From the NCBI GenBank assembly GCA_024743115.1, contig JANSXC010000027.1:1-64000 (forward strand): DNA of 64,000 bases, given 5' to 3'. Below are positions 38,076 through 48,359 of this stretch, piece by piece. The position numbers were made by a program, and so were the translations under genes. The notes beneath the pieces are model-generated. The model saw only the letters and a program-made list of their open reading frames with translations, made no database searches and had not been told where the DNA came from. Source of the stretch: a bacterium (lineage in GTDB: Bacteria > Planctomycetota > UBA1135 > UBA2386). Positions within the stretch are counted from its first letter, which is position 1. The number at the start of each line of letters is the position of its first letter.

Positions 38076-38822
38076 TTACTCGCGCGGCAGGTCGCCGAAC
38101 AGCCACGCACCACCGCGCACGCCGGCGGTGTTGTCGACGACCGTGACATCGGACGGCAGCTCGGCGGAGAGCTTCTTGCTGTTGCCGCCACCGAGGTAGA
38201 GGTGGTCGAAGTGCGTGAGGACACGCAGTTGTTCGATCGCACGGTGCACGCGGCGTTCCCACTTGCCATTGCCGATCGCTCGGCGGGTGGCGTCGCCGAG
38301 CTGCTGGTCGTAGGTCTCGCCCTTGCGGAAGCGGTGCTGCGAGAGCTCGAGGTGCGGGCAGAGATTGCCGTTGTCGTAGAGCGCGGTGCCGAAACCGGTG
38401 CCGAGAGTCACGACCATTTCCAGGCCCTTGCCGCTGATCACGGCGAGGCCCTGGACGTCCGCGTCGTTGGCGATACGCACCGGGCGACCGAGTGCGTCCT
38501 CGAGTTCCTGTGCGAGCGGGTAGTTGGCCCAGCCGGTGTGGCCGAGGTTCGGTGCCGTGCGAACCACGCCGTCGCGCACCATGCCGGGGAATCCCACCGC
38601 GACCCGGTCGTAGGCGGGCAGGCCGCGCACGAGTTCGACGATCGCGGACACGAACTCCGCGGGTGGCGCGCCGACCGGGGACTCGATCCGGACGCGGTCG
38701 GTCGCCATGGCGCCGTGGGCCTCGAGAACGGCGGCCTTGAGCCCGGATCCTCCGATGTCGACAGCGAGGGTCTTCAGCACTTCTGGAACGGCATAACAGG
38801 CGGCTAGCGTCGGTGCGGTCAT
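38076..38822 (-). CDS. ppgK: ROK-family sugar kinase, polyphosphate-glucokinase-like
   Basis: It probably phosphorylates glucose using polyphosphate or ATP. The 248-residue protein shows the PpgK pattern of the ROK family: AVDIGGSGLKAAVLE near residue 20, VGFPGMVRDGVVRTAPNL, IANDADVQG with the catalytic Asp, VTLGTGFGTALYDNG and PHLELSQHRFRKGETYD. The long ROK zinc-binding Cys motif is absent, as is normal for PpgK. A GTG at 38780 (VLKTLAVDIGG) is an alternative start and would give the usual short N-terminus. It converges with the SGNH gene. Confidence 0.83.
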   Translation of the reverse strand: MTAPTLAACYAVPEVLKTLAVDIGGSGLKAAVLEAHGAMATDRVRIESPVGAPPAEFVSAIVELVRGLPAYDRVAVGFPGMVRDGVVRTAPNLGHTGWANYPLAQELEDALGRPVRIANDADVQGLAVISGKGLEMVVTLGTGFGTALYDNGNLCPHLELSQHRFRKGETYDQQLGDATRRAIGNGKWERRVHRAIEQLRVLTHFDHLYLGGGNSKKLSAELPSDVTVVDNTAGVRGGAWLFGDLPRE

Positions 38823-38831
38823 CGTGGGCGA

Positions 38832-39614
38832 CTATCGCCCGGGCGCCGGATCTCCTGTGGCCGCCTGTCCAACGTCGAGACACAGCAGATCCGTCGCGAG
38901 CACGATCTCACCATGGTAACGGCGCGCAGCCATCGCCCGAAGGTCGTGGCCGTCACACTCGGGATAGAAGTGCGTCAGCACCAACGTCCTTGCGCCGGCG
39001 CGTTCGGCGTAGTCCGCGGCGAGGCCCGGCGTGAGATGCCCGTCCATCTTGGCGCCGTCGGGCGCCGCGCAGTCGCAGACGAAAATGTCGGTGCCGCGCG
39101 CGAGTTCGACGAGTTCTTCGCATTCATCGGCGTCGCCCGAGAAGGCTGCCGTGCCGGTCGCGGTCGCGATGCGGTAGCCGAGGCTCTGGGCCGTGTGTCG
39201 GATCGGCACCGCGGTGACTCGCAGGTCGTGTATTTCGCGTTCGCCGGGCGGCAGTTCGTGGAGCCGGAGCTCGTAGCCGCGGGGTTCGAGCCACGGCCAC
39301 GCGTCGCGCAAGCGGGCGACGAGGCGCTCGAGGCCCGGGGCGCCGTAGAGATCGAGCGGTGGGCGGCCGGCGAACGTCGGGGAGCGTAGCGCGAAGAACA
39401 GGGCCGCGAGGTCCGCGCAGTGGTCGGTGTGGTAGTGCGTCAGCAGCACCGCATCGAGGTCGCGGATGCCGTGACCGGTCTGCGCGAGGCGGCGCAGTGT
39501 TCCGGGGCCGCAGTCGACGAGCACGGACGTGTCGCCGGTTGCGAGGTGATAGCCCGCGGGAAAACGGTCCGGCACCGGGATGGCCGTGCCGGAGCCGAGG
39601 ACCGTGAGTTTCAT
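38832..39614 (-). CDS. Metallo-beta-lactamase-fold hydrolase, RNase Z-like
   Basis: This is a zinc phosphodiesterase-type enzyme of 260 residues. It has MKLTVLGSGTAIPVPDRFPAG at the start, the metal-binding LLTHYHTDHCADL (His-x-His-x-Asp-His), VPIRHTAQSLGYRI, AAFSGDADEC and LVLTHFYPECDGHD. The order resembles RNase Z/ElaC-type proteins, but the extended flexible arm is short, so it may act on another phosphodiester or ester. The ATG at 39614 is 8 bases after the DTW gene, which suggests joint expression. Confidence 0.88.
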   Translation of the reverse strand: MKLTVLGSGTAIPVPDRFPAGYHLATGDTSVLVDCGPGTLRRLAQTGHGIRDLDAVLLTHYHTDHCADLAALFFALRSPTFAGRPPLDLYGAPGLERLVARLRDAWPWLEPRGYELRLHELPPGEREIHDLRVTAVPIRHTAQSLGYRIATATGTAAFSGDADECEELVELARGTDIFVCDCAAPDGAKMDGHLTPGLAADYAERAGARTLVLTHFYPECDGHDLRAMAARRYHGEIVLATDLLCLDVGQAATGDPAPGR

Positions 39615-39622
39615 GGCTGGCG

Positions 39623-40813
39623 TCACGATGGGTCTCCCGAGCGCGCTGCCTGGCGATCGCGGAGCCAGCGACCGATGGCGATCGCGTTGGCGAGACGGAC
39701 GGCCGCGCGGCCGTGGCAATCGACCGGCTTCGGCGTGAGGCCTTCGCGCGCGACGACGTCTTCGAGGTACCCGGAGCCGCGGTTTTGCACGTTGCAGTAG
39801 TTGGTCTTGAGCTGGGTCGTCGCCGCGCCCGCGGGCAGGAGCGGCGCGCTCCAGTCGAGCGAACTCTTCGTCCACGCGCCGAACGGTCCCGAGCCCGCGA
39901 ACTCGGCGAGTCGCGCGCGGGCCTCGTCCACCGTTACGCCGGCCTCGAGGTCCGCGAGCGTGATGCCCATGTGCAGCATGTGGCCCGGCGGTGGCGGGGC
40001 GCCGCGCGGTCGCAGCAGCAGTTCGAGCGTCGCACCGGTGCCGAGATGCGCCGCCGCGATCTGGACGAGTTCGCGTTCGGCACCGGCCTGGCCGCCAGGC
40101 AGTGCGGACTCGGCGTAGAGCACGACGAAACCGGGGTCGTTGAGCAGCGGCGACAGATCGCGCCGCTCGCGCTGGCGCGGTCGGCGGTAACGCAGCTGTC
40201 GCGGCGCGGTGGACGTGTGATCGATCTGGCGGTCGATCATGCCGTCGAACGCGCGGAGCAACGCGTCGAGGCCCGCGTGCGTGTCCTGCGACTCGAACGC
40301 GCGCAACGCGCACACCGTCGCCTCGAGCGTTGACAGGCATTCGGGGCGCGGCTCCTTGCGAATGCGATAGTTCGAAGGGGTCGCCGGCGTGATGCGAACG
40401 TGACGCAGATCCTGCAGCCACGGGTTCTCGTGATAGAGCCGGCGGCTGTGCGACCAGGTGCCGTCGAGCACGACGAGCGTCGACGGTCGTTCGGCCAGCG
40501 GGATGTCCTCGACCTCGATCGCGTCCGGGTGCGGATAGAGCAGCGCTGAGTCGGCTGGGACCTCGAGCGGCAGGTGCAGGCTCTGGCTCAGGCCGCCGTA
40601 GACGGTGTGCACCGTCGCATTGGGCAGCGCGAGGCCGAGGATCTTCGCGGTGCCGAACGGGTGGGTTCGCTCGTTCGGGTGCTGGATCACGACGACCTGG
40701 GTCGTCGTCGTGACCGTCGGCAGCAGGTCGCAGATGCAATGCGCCTCGGGCCGCATGCAGCGGTAGCATCGTGGTCGGGGCTCAGCGCTCGTCGGCACGG
40801 CGTCAGTATGCAT
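39623..40813 (-). CDS. DTW-domain protein (tRNA aminocarboxypropyltransferase family) with extra C-terminal domain
   Basis: DTW-domain enzymes (TapT/TuaA type) add the aminocarboxypropyl group of AdoMet to a tRNA uridine (acp3U). The first 200 of 396 residues show the family: zinc-type Cys at 16, 19, 26 and 28 (CYRCMRPEAHCIC), IQHPNERTHPFGTAKI (43-58) and the DGTW motif (117-120) in VVLDGTWSHSRRLY. Residues about 205-396 form an extra soluble domain with no family I know, containing TKSSLDWSAP and TNYCNVQNRGSGYLEDVV. It overlaps mobA by 11 bases. Confidence 0.87.
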   Translation of the reverse strand: MHTDAVPTSAEPRPRCYRCMRPEAHCICDLLPTVTTTTQVVVIQHPNERTHPFGTAKILGLALPNATVHTVYGGLSQSLHLPLEVPADSALLYPHPDAIEVEDIPLAERPSTLVVLDGTWSHSRRLYHENPWLQDLRHVRITPATPSNYRIRKEPRPECLSTLEATVCALRAFESQDTHAGLDALLRAFDGMIDRQIDHTSTAPRQLRYRRPRQRERRDLSPLLNDPGFVVLYAESALPGGQAGAERELVQIAAAHLGTGATLELLLRPRGAPPPPGHMLHMGITLADLEAGVTVDEARARLAEFAGSGPFGAWTKSSLDWSAPLLPAGAATTQLKTNYCNVQNRGSGYLEDVVAREGLTPKPVDCHGRAAVRLANAIAIGRWLRDRQAARSGDPS

Positions 40814-41423
40814 CGTCGGCGAGCGCGCGCCGATAGTCCGCGGGCGTGTTGACGTTGCGCAGGAAACGTAGTTCGGGATCGTGAGCCCGCAGTTCCGCGT
40901 CGTCGAGCACGCGCGCGGCCGTCGAGTCGGTCGCGAGCGTGCGCGGGGTGCGAGTGCCAGCGGCGAGCAGCGCGTCGGCGTGTGCTAGTGCCTTGACGCG
41001 ATAGATCGCGCAGAGCGGCTGCATGATGCCCTCGGGGGCGGGCATCACGAGGTCGTGGTGGCCGAGCTGGTGCACGAGCCATTCGACATCTGCGGTGCGC
41101 AGGAACGGGTTGTCGCACGCGCACACCAGTGCGGCATCGTCAGCGCCGAAACCGTGATTCGCCTGCACGTGGCGCAGTCCGGTCGCGATCGCCGCGAGTG
41201 GCCCCGTGGCCGGTTGTTCGTCGTGGATCGTCGCGACCCCGGCGGGCAGCGCGGGCAGTTCTTGATCCGCTTCGCGCCGGATCACGATCACGGGTTGCGT
41301 CGCGGCGAGCAGAGTCGTAGCGATACGGCACAGCAGCGGCGTATCGCCGAACGGCAGCGACTCCTTGGGTCGCCCCATGCGTTCGCTGCGACCACCCGCC
41401 AGAATCAGTGCACCCAGTCGCAC
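40803..41423 (-). CDS. mobA: Molybdenum cofactor guanylyltransferase MobA
   Basis: MobA joins GMP from GTP to molybdopterin to make the MGD cofactor for DMSO-reductase-type enzymes. The 206-residue form starts at GTG 41423 (VRLGALILAGGRSERMGRPKE), the nucleotide-binding start of the family. DEQPATGPLAAIATGL and CACDNPFL (metal-binding Asp) follow, then QPLCAIYR and NVNTPADY near the end. Upstream in-frame codons would run into the promoter region shared with the divergent DUF971 gene. It overlaps the next gene by 11 bases. Confidence 0.9.
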   Translation of the reverse strand: MRLGALILAGGRSERMGRPKESLPFGDTPLLCRIATTLLAATQPVIVIRREADQELPALPAGVATIHDEQPATGPLAAIATGLRHVQANHGFGADDAALVCACDNPFLRTADVEWLVHQLGHHDLVMPAPEGIMQPLCAIYRVKALAHADALLAAGTRTPRTLATDSTAARVLDDAELRAHDPELRFLRNVNTPADYRRALADDAY

Positions 41424-41439
41424 CGGGGCAACGTAACCG

Positions 41440-41745
41440 ATGGACCAGCCGCAGCCGCGCAAAGCCGACCTGTTCTCGCCGTTCTCGTATCGCATCGAGT
41501 GGAAGGACGGCGTTGTTCACGAGTATGCGGCGCGCGATCTCCGGCTCGCGTGCCCCTGTGCCAGCTGCATCGAAGAGGGCACGGGGCGCGCGATCCTCGA
41601 TCCGTCCACCGTGCCGCAGAACGTGCTGCTGCTCGGCTCCGAACTCGTCGGTCGCTATGGGCTGAGCTTCATGTGGAGCGATGGCCACAAGACCGGGATC
41701 TTCACCTGGCCGACGCTCTACGAGCTCGGCAAGCTCGTCCCCTGA
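41440..41745 (+). CDS. DUF971-domain protein
   Basis: This is a small soluble protein of 101 residues matching the DUF971 pattern: IEWKDGVVHEYAARDLRLACPCASC (two Cys), a central DPSTVPQNVLL segment and YGLSFMWSDGHKTGIFTWPTLYEL. The same domain is the N-terminal zinc-binding part of gamma-butyrobetaine hydroxylase and has been linked to iron-sulphur protein work. In isolation its role is not settled. The gene is divergent from mobA and 14 bases before the next unknown gene. Confidence 0.88.
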   Translation: MDQPQPRKADLFSPFSYRIEWKDGVVHEYAARDLRLACPCASCIEEGTGRAILDPSTVPQNVLLLGSELVGRYGLSFMWSDGHKTGIFTWPTLYELGKLVP

Positions 41746-41759
41746 CCGAGACCCGCGAC

Positions 41760-42455
41760 ATGGCTCCAACTCCGGCGGACGCGGTAGACGCGGTCCTCGA
41801 TGCGCTCGATTGGACCGCGTTGGGAGCGATCTACTTCCATGAGGACGGTGAGGCGGAGCTTCGCGGGCGGCGCGAAGCGATCAAGGACCTCGGGCTCGAG
41901 CTCGGCAAGGCGCTGTTGCGTCGCGTGCCGCGTGGTGGTCGATCCCTCTGGGTCGGCGCGGGGCTCGCCGAGCTTCCCGTTCTGCTGGCCGAGACCATGA
42001 ACGCCGGTCGCGGGGTCGTTGCCACGAACCTCCGGGTGGCCGAGTGCGAGTTGCTCAACTCCGCGCTGCGGCGGGCGCGGGTCGGCGATGGGCTCGAGTT
42101 CTTGCCCGTGGACGCACGCGACGAGTGCATACCCGGCGCGTTCGATCACGTCGGTTGCATCAGCCTGTTCACCGATCCCGAGACCTGGCCGCTGCTGAGC
42201 GACGTCACCTATGGTCGCATCGCGCCGGTGCAGCTCGACGTCGAGGCGTTCGCGGCCGAACGGGAGAATGCCAGGTCGCTCGCCAACCGGTTGTTCGAAG
42301 CGCTCGCCCGCCCCGGTCTGGTGACGACCTCGGCTGAAGAAGCGACGTGGTTTCTCGAATCGGCGACCGTCGCGGGTGTGCCGTACGACGCGGACGAGCA
42401 GCTGATCGCGACCGCGGTCGTCGGTGATCCCGTCGGCTTCCTGCGCCTGGGATAG
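41760..42455 (+). CDS. Conserved-looking protein of unknown function, Rossmann-like
   Basis: I do not recognise the family. The 231-residue protein has an AdoMet-methyltransferase-like start, RSLWVGAGLAELPVLLAE (61-78). A strand and helix with VVATNLRVAECELLNSAL and a possible motif IV region (FDHVGCISLFTDPETWP) follow. It lacks a clear acidic residue for AdoMet ribose at the end of strand 2. It is soluble with no signal peptide. It follows the DUF971 gene by 14 bases, so the two are probably co-expressed. Confidence 0.7.
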   Translation: MAPTPADAVDAVLDALDWTALGAIYFHEDGEAELRGRREAIKDLGLELGKALLRRVPRGGRSLWVGAGLAELPVLLAETMNAGRGVVATNLRVAECELLNSALRRARVGDGLEFLPVDARDECIPGAFDHVGCISLFTDPETWPLLSDVTYGRIAPVQLDVEAFAAERENARSLANRLFEALARPGLVTTSAEEATWFLESATVAGVPYDADEQLIATAVVGDPVGFLRLG

Positions 42456-42474
42456 CGCGGGCGAGCGCGCGTTC

Positions 42475-44586
42475 CTACGCGAGCTGGGCGAGGTCCGCGA
42501 CGCGGTTCATCAGCGCGTGCAGGTCCGCGAGCAGCGCGAGACGATTGTGGCGCAGTGAGTCGTCCTCGGCGTTGACCATCACCGCTTCGAAGAACGCGTC
42601 GACGGGTGTGCGCAGGGCCGCGCACGCGGTCAACGCGCCTTCGTAGTCGCCGTCGTGCAGGCGCGGTTGGATCGCTGCGCGGGTGTCCGTGAGCGCCTGC
42701 ATGAGATCGCGTTCCGCGGCTTCCTGGAGCAGCTCGCCCCGAACCTCGGTGCCCGCGGGTGCTCGGCCCTTCTTGAGGATGTTGCCGATGCGCTTGTTTG
42801 CAGCGGCGAGCGCTTCGGCTTCAGGGAGGGCGGCGAACGCGCGCACCGCGGCGAGTCGTCGTGGGACTTCGGCCAGTCGATCGGGGCGCAATGACGCGAC
42901 GGCCGCGACTTCCTGGGCGGAGAAGCCCTGGTCGCGCGACCAGTTGGCGAGGCGCTCGAACACGAAGTCCGTGAGCGCAACCGTCGGATCTTCGATGGCG
43001 TGCTCGCCCGTGGTCGGGAACGCGGTCTTGGCGGCCGCGATGAGCTCGGACAACGTCAGCCGCGACTCGGTCTCGACGAGCATGCGAATCACGCCGAGCG
43101 CGTGGCGGCGCAGCGCGAACGGATCCTTGTCGCCCGTCGGCTTCTGGCCGATGCCGAACATGCCGACCAGGGTTTCCAGCTTGTCCGCGAGTGCGGCGGC
43201 GATGCCGACGTCCGAGCGCGGCAGCTCGTCGCCCGCGAACCGCGGCTTGTAGTGGTCTTCGACCGCCTCGGCGACGGCCACGGGCTCGCCGTCGTTGCGC
43301 GCGTAGTAACCGCCCATGATGCCCTGCAGCTCAGGGAACTCGCCGACCATCTCGGTGAGCAGGTCGCCCTTGCTGAGTTCCGCGGTGCGGTCGGCTGCTT
43401 TCGCGAGATCCGCGCCACCGAGGCGCTCGCCGATCGCGCTCGCGATCTTGCGCACGCGCTCGACGCGTTCGAGCTGTGAGCCGAGGCGGTTGTGGTAGAC
43501 GACCTTGGCGAGGCGCGGCAGGCGGGATTCGAGCGTGTGCTTCTTGTCCGTGTCGAAGAAGAACTTCGCGTCCGCGAGACGCGGGCGCACGACGCGTTCG
43601 TTGCCGCCGATCACGGCGGATGGATCCGCGGGGCGGATGTTGCTCACGATCAGGAAGCGGTTCGCGAGCTTGCCGTTGCCATCGAGCAGCGGGAAGTACT
43701 TCTGGTTCTGCTTCATCGTCAGGATGAGGCACTCCTGCGGCACCGCGAGGAACTCGTCCTCGAAGCTGCACGTCAGCACGTTCGGCAGTTCGACGAGCGC
43801 GGTGACCTCGGCGAGCAGCGCATCGTCGGCGACCGCCTCGAGTCCCGCCGCTTTCGCACTCGCCTCGAGCTGGCGGCGAATCTCGTCGCGGCGTTCGTCG
43901 AACGACGCGAGCACCTTACCTTCGGCGCTCAGCTGCTCGGCGTAGGTGTCGGCGGTGCGTAGTTCGATCGCCCTGTTGCCCGCCTCGAAGCGGTGGCCCT
44001 GCGTTGTGCGGCCAGCGGTCATCCCGAGGGCTGTGACCTCGACGATCGCGTCACCGTGCAGCGCGATGAGTCGGTGCGCGGGACGCACGAACTTGACGTC
44101 GGTCCAGCCGTCGTCCTGCTGGTAGGTCATGACCTTGGGGATCGGCAGCTTGCCGATGGCCTCGTCGAGCGCCGCCTGCAGACCGACCGGCAGCGTCGCA
44201 CCGGGCTCCGTGCGATCGAGCCAGAGCGTGTCCTTCTTGCCGTCGCTGGCCTGGCGGAGACTCGGCACCACGGATTCGTCGGCGCCGATTGCCGCGAGCT
44301 TCTTCTTCAGCACCGGCGTCGCGTTGCCGCCGGCATCGAGGCCGATCGCGACGGGCACGAGCTTCTGCTCGACGGCGCGGTCCGGCGCCTGCCTGGCGAC
44401 GTTCGTGATGTGGACCGCGAGTCGGCGCGGGGTCGCGAACGACGTGACGGCACTGTCCGTCGTGACGAGGTCGGCGCCCTGCAGGTGGTCGGCGATGCCG
44501 CGCGCGAACGCGGCGCCGAGCTTCTCGAGGGCTTTGGGCGGCAGTTCTTCGACGAAGAGTTCGACGAGCAGGTTCGGCGTGGTCAC
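42475..44586 (-). CDS. glyS: Glycyl-tRNA synthetase beta subunit
   Basis: This is the beta subunit of the tetrameric (alpha2beta2) glycyl-tRNA synthetase, which binds tRNA-Gly. The 703-residue length and family sequences agree: LLVELFVEELPPKAL at the start, FATPRRLAVHI, VPQECLILTMKQNQKYFPLLD near residue 285, RLADAKFFFDTDKK and FAGDELPRSDVGIAAALADKLETLVGMFGIG. A C-terminal anticodon-binding-like region ends the protein. It lies on the same strand as glyQ but about 3.9 kb downstream, with four genes between. Confidence 0.97.
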   Translation of the reverse strand: MTTPNLLVELFVEELPPKALEKLGAAFARGIADHLQGADLVTTDSAVTSFATPRRLAVHITNVARQAPDRAVEQKLVPVAIGLDAGGNATPVLKKKLAAIGADESVVPSLRQASDGKKDTLWLDRTEPGATLPVGLQAALDEAIGKLPIPKVMTYQQDDGWTDVKFVRPAHRLIALHGDAIVEVTALGMTAGRTTQGHRFEAGNRAIELRTADTYAEQLSAEGKVLASFDERRDEIRRQLEASAKAAGLEAVADDALLAEVTALVELPNVLTCSFEDEFLAVPQECLILTMKQNQKYFPLLDGNGKLANRFLIVSNIRPADPSAVIGGNERVVRPRLADAKFFFDTDKKHTLESRLPRLAKVVYHNRLGSQLERVERVRKIASAIGERLGGADLAKAADRTAELSKGDLLTEMVGEFPELQGIMGGYYARNDGEPVAVAEAVEDHYKPRFAGDELPRSDVGIAAALADKLETLVGMFGIGQKPTGDKDPFALRRHALGVIRMLVETESRLTLSELIAAAKTAFPTTGEHAIEDPTVALTDFVFERLANWSRDQGFSAQEVAAVASLRPDRLAEVPRRLAAVRAFAALPEAEALAAANKRIGNILKKGRAPAGTEVRGELLQEAAERDLMQALTDTRAAIQPRLHDGDYEGALTACAALRTPVDAFFEAVMVNAEDDSLRHNRLALLADLHALMNRVADLAQLA

Positions 44587-44632
44587 GGCTGGCTGGCGGT
44601 CGGTGCGAGGCCGGCAGTCGTGGCCGGCGGGG

Positions 44633-45654
<1,022 letters not shown>

Positions 45655-45658
<4 letters not shown>

Positions 45659-46578
45659 AGGTCGCGCCTCGTGAACTTGCGGTAGCCGAGCCAGGTGAAG
45701 AGCGCCGCCTGCCCGAGGCACAGGCCGCCGGCGAGCGCGACCTGCGACCAGTCGTGGTGCAGCAGTTTGGTCTGGAAGCCCCAGGGCAGCACATAGAGCA
45801 GGTAGCCCGCGGCGTCGTGTGTGAGCTTGCCGATCGTCGCGAACAGCGGCACGCCGCCGATGATCAACGAACAGATCGTCAGCGAGCCGAACGAGCTGCC
45901 GAACGACGCCGAGACCCACGCGCAGAGCGCGACGTAGGGCAGCGACACCCAGAGGATCGCCGCGACGCCTTGCGCTGCCCACGAGAACAGTGAGCCCCAC
46001 GTGTACATCGGCAGCTTGGCGCCCATGTAGACGACGACGGTGAGCCCGAGCAGCATCAATACGAGCGCGAACGTCGTGAGGATGCCGAGCAATCGCCCCA
46101 TGAAGATGCTGCCGCGATCGACGCGTAGCAGCTGATACCTCAGTTGTCGTGACCCGATATCGCCCGCATAGATGTCGAATGCACCGAATGCGATGAGGAA
46201 CGGCCACCCGAACAGCAGGATCAGGAAGATCGCAGACAGCACGGCCGGCTGTTCTTCGAGCAGATAGCCGGCCCAATCGTCGGCCGAGCGCTTCGCATCG
46301 ACGTCGTCGGCGTCGTTGCTGTCCGAGACCATCCAGCTCACGACGGGCTTCGCGAACGTCACCATCTCGTCGAGGACGAGTTCGGTGATCTCCTGCTTGT
46401 CGGCCTCGGGGTTGTCCTTCGTGATCTCCTTCACCGCCATCTCGACGGGTTGGAGCATCGTGTGCGCGACGACGAGGCCGAACGTGAGCGACAGCAGCAG
46501 GAAGATCAGCCCGATGCCGCCGCGCACGGAGTAGCGCGTCGAGTATTTCGCGATCAGTAGCGTCTGGCGACGATTCAT
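45655..46578 (-). CDS. ABC-2 type permease
   Basis: This is the membrane partner of the ATPase encoded next. In 307 residues there is an N-terminal membrane segment (about 18-40), an external region of about 75 residues with many acidic residues, and five further membrane segments. The segment LLFGWPFLIAFGAFDIYAGDIGSRQLRYQLLRVDRGSIFMGRLLG (about 120-165) is typical of ABC-2 permeases of the NosY/ABC2_membrane_2 sort. Substrate unknown. It begins 19 bases after the small membrane protein gene. Confidence 0.85.
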
Positions 46579-46597
46579 GCGGGCTCGCGGTCGCGGG

Positions 46598-47065
46598 TCA
46601 GTTGATGAAGTCGTGCTTGAACGTCGTGTTCAGCAGGATCAGCGTCAGGATGGGGTAGATCAGGCCGACGAGCGTGCCGATCTGAAAGCCGCCGCCGACC
46701 TCGGGGCTGGCAAGCATCAGCGCGGGAATGAGCGAACCGATAACCGCGGTCACGGCATAGGCGTTACCCAGCGTGCGGCCGAGGAACTTCTTCTGCTTCA
46801 GGTAGCCGACGCCGGACGCGATCTGAAGGATCGTGCTGATCGCGCTGACTGCGATCATGGCGTAGAAGACTCCGAGACCCGCTTCTTCCCAGGCCTTGGC
46901 GACTTCGCGGGCAGCTTCCTGCCCTTCCTCGCCGGAGTCCGCCATGACGCCAATGAAAGCCATCAGTGCAACGAGGGCGAGCAGGGCGAGGACACCAAAG
47001 CCGCCGAACACGAAATTGAGAACGGCGAGAGCCGTGAGCCCACCGGGGCGTTTTCCTTCTGACAT
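46598..47065 (-). CDS. Small four-segment membrane protein of unknown function
   Basis: The 155-residue protein starts at MSEGKRPGGLTALAVLNF and has four predicted membrane segments (about 10-38, 68-88, 102-122 and 128-148), with an acidic loop (EEGQEAAREVAKAWEEAG) after the first. No family is recognised. Position directly before the ABC-2 permease suggests it belongs to that exporter, though this is inference. A longer start 81 bases upstream is rejected because the added residues are not membrane-protein-like. Confidence 0.75.
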   Translation of the reverse strand: MSEGKRPGGLTALAVLNFVFGGFGVLALLALVALMAFIGVMADSGEEGQEAAREVAKAWEEAGLGVFYAMIAVSAISTILQIASGVGYLKQKKFLGRTLGNAYAVTAVIGSLIPALMLASPEVGGGFQIGTLVGLIYPILTLILLNTTFKHDFIN

Positions 47066-47109
47066 GAGTGGTCCTTCGCTGAGGGGACGTTGAGCAGGGA
47101 CGTAGCCGC

Positions 47110-47177
47110 GGCATTGAAGGCGGGCGAGAGCCCCAATGCCAACCAATCCGCGAATGCCACCCCGTCAGCGGATTGGT
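47110..47177 (-). terminator. Two inverted repeats after the secreted-protein gene
   Basis: ACCAATCCGC (47142-47151) pairs exactly with 47168-47177 (10 bp, 16-base loop). GGCATTG (47110-47116) pairs with 47134-47140 (7 bp). They lie in the 190-base gap between the leftward gene ending at 47256 and the membrane-protein gene starting at 47065. The first may end the upstream transcript. The second could belong to the leader of the downstream operon. Confidence 0.45.
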
Positions 47178-47255
47178 CCGGGCGAGGGGCGGTCGGCAAT
47201 TAGTGGCCGATCCGAGCGCGATCCTGTCGCGATGTTGCAGGTTCGCCTCGCGGCG

Positions 47256-48359
47256 CTACCGCACGATCGAATAGGTCGTGTTGGTGTAGCGCGGCGGGTG
47301 CACGGTGTAGAAGTTGAGCCCTGCGGTCCACAGTTCGAGTCCGAGCAGGCTCGGGACGAACGGGATTGCCAGTTGGAAGTATCCGAGCGGATCGTGCGAC
47401 TGGGACGTCGTGACGACGGCGAAGCTGATCGCGTTGAAGACGTCGATGCCGACCGTGCCGAACGGGCCGGTGTAGCTGCCCGGCTGGAACGAGGCCGCGA
47501 GGAAGACGCCATCACCGCGCGGGGCGGCGATCTCGAGCTGCCACGCGCCGCCGAGGGTCGCCGAGATCGTCTCTCGCAGCGCCGGTTGCTCGAGCGAGAA
47601 CGGCGCCGGGCTCACGGTGCCGAGCACGGTCGGCACCGCAGCGTACGCGTCGAGCCGGATGATGCCCTGGTTGATCGGGTTGTTCGATTGGGGAGCGCGC
47701 GCCTCGACATTGCCGGACGCGGCGATCGTGAGCCCGCCGATCCCGCGCAGCAGGATCGAGCCGCCGGAGCCGGGGCCGGCACCGAACTCGCCGAGTGCGC
47801 CGTTGGCGAGCACCTGGCCGCGCACGGTCAGGCTGCCGTTCGCTTCGAGCACGAGCGTGCCGCCGCCGCCGCCGCCGTTGGCAAAGCTCGTGAGGACGCA
47901 TGTGCCGAGGAACGGTTCGTCCCAGAACATGTGGGAGCCGCCCGGGCTACCGCCCGCGAGGTCGAACGGCAGGGCGGCGCCGTAGACACCCGCGTGCCGG
48001 CCGCCGCCCGACGCCGAGCTCTGGCCGCACCAGAAGCTGTTGGGGTAGTTGTTGACCGTTTGACCGCCATAGCCGAGGCCCGTGCTGACTGCCCCCGGCC
48101 CGTTGATGGCGGGGCCGCGCGCGCTGACGTCCAGGATGCCGTCGATGTCGGCGTCGCCGTCGCAGCGCAGTTGGACCGCGTAGCTGCCGATGAAAGTCAC
48201 GCGCACCCCCGCAGGGATCGCAATGCGGGAGTATGCGAAACGACCCTGGACCGGGTCGGTGTCGAGCGTGAGGTCGGCGGTCGGGGTCAGCGCCGGGTTC
48301 TGCGCGACGAGCGCGCCAATGAGCAACGGAGCGCTGAGTGCGCCAGCGAGGATACGCAT
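47256..48359 (-). CDS. Secreted Gly-rich beta protein of unknown function
   Basis: From MRILAGALSAPLLIGALVAQ (signal peptide, cleavage after about residue 20) it has 367 residues. The body is beta-rich with many Gly and Asn, including a run of six Gly near residue 195 and stretches such as DGDADIDGILDVSARGPA and GSLTVRGQVLANGALG. These recall right-handed parallel beta-helix or autotransporter-like repeats. The last 45 residues contain a LAIPFVPSLLGLELWTAGLNFYTV segment like the ends of other secreted proteins here. It sits between glyQ and a membrane protein gene on the same strand; a link to either is unlikely. Confidence 0.75.
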   Translation of the reverse strand: MRILAGALSAPLLIGALVAQNPALTPTADLTLDTDPVQGRFAYSRIAIPAGVRVTFIGSYAVQLRCDGDADIDGILDVSARGPAINGPGAVSTGLGYGGQTVNNYPNSFWCGQSSASGGGRHAGVYGAALPFDLAGGSPGGSHMFWDEPFLGTCVLTSFANGGGGGGTLVLEANGSLTVRGQVLANGALGEFGAGPGSGGSILLRGIGGLTIAASGNVEARAPQSNNPINQGIIRLDAYAAVPTVLGTVSPAPFSLEQPALRETISATLGGAWQLEIAAPRGDGVFLAASFQPGSYTGPFGTVGIDVFNAISFAVVTTSQSHDPLGYFQLAIPFVPSLLGLELWTAGLNFYTVHPPRYTNTTYSIVR

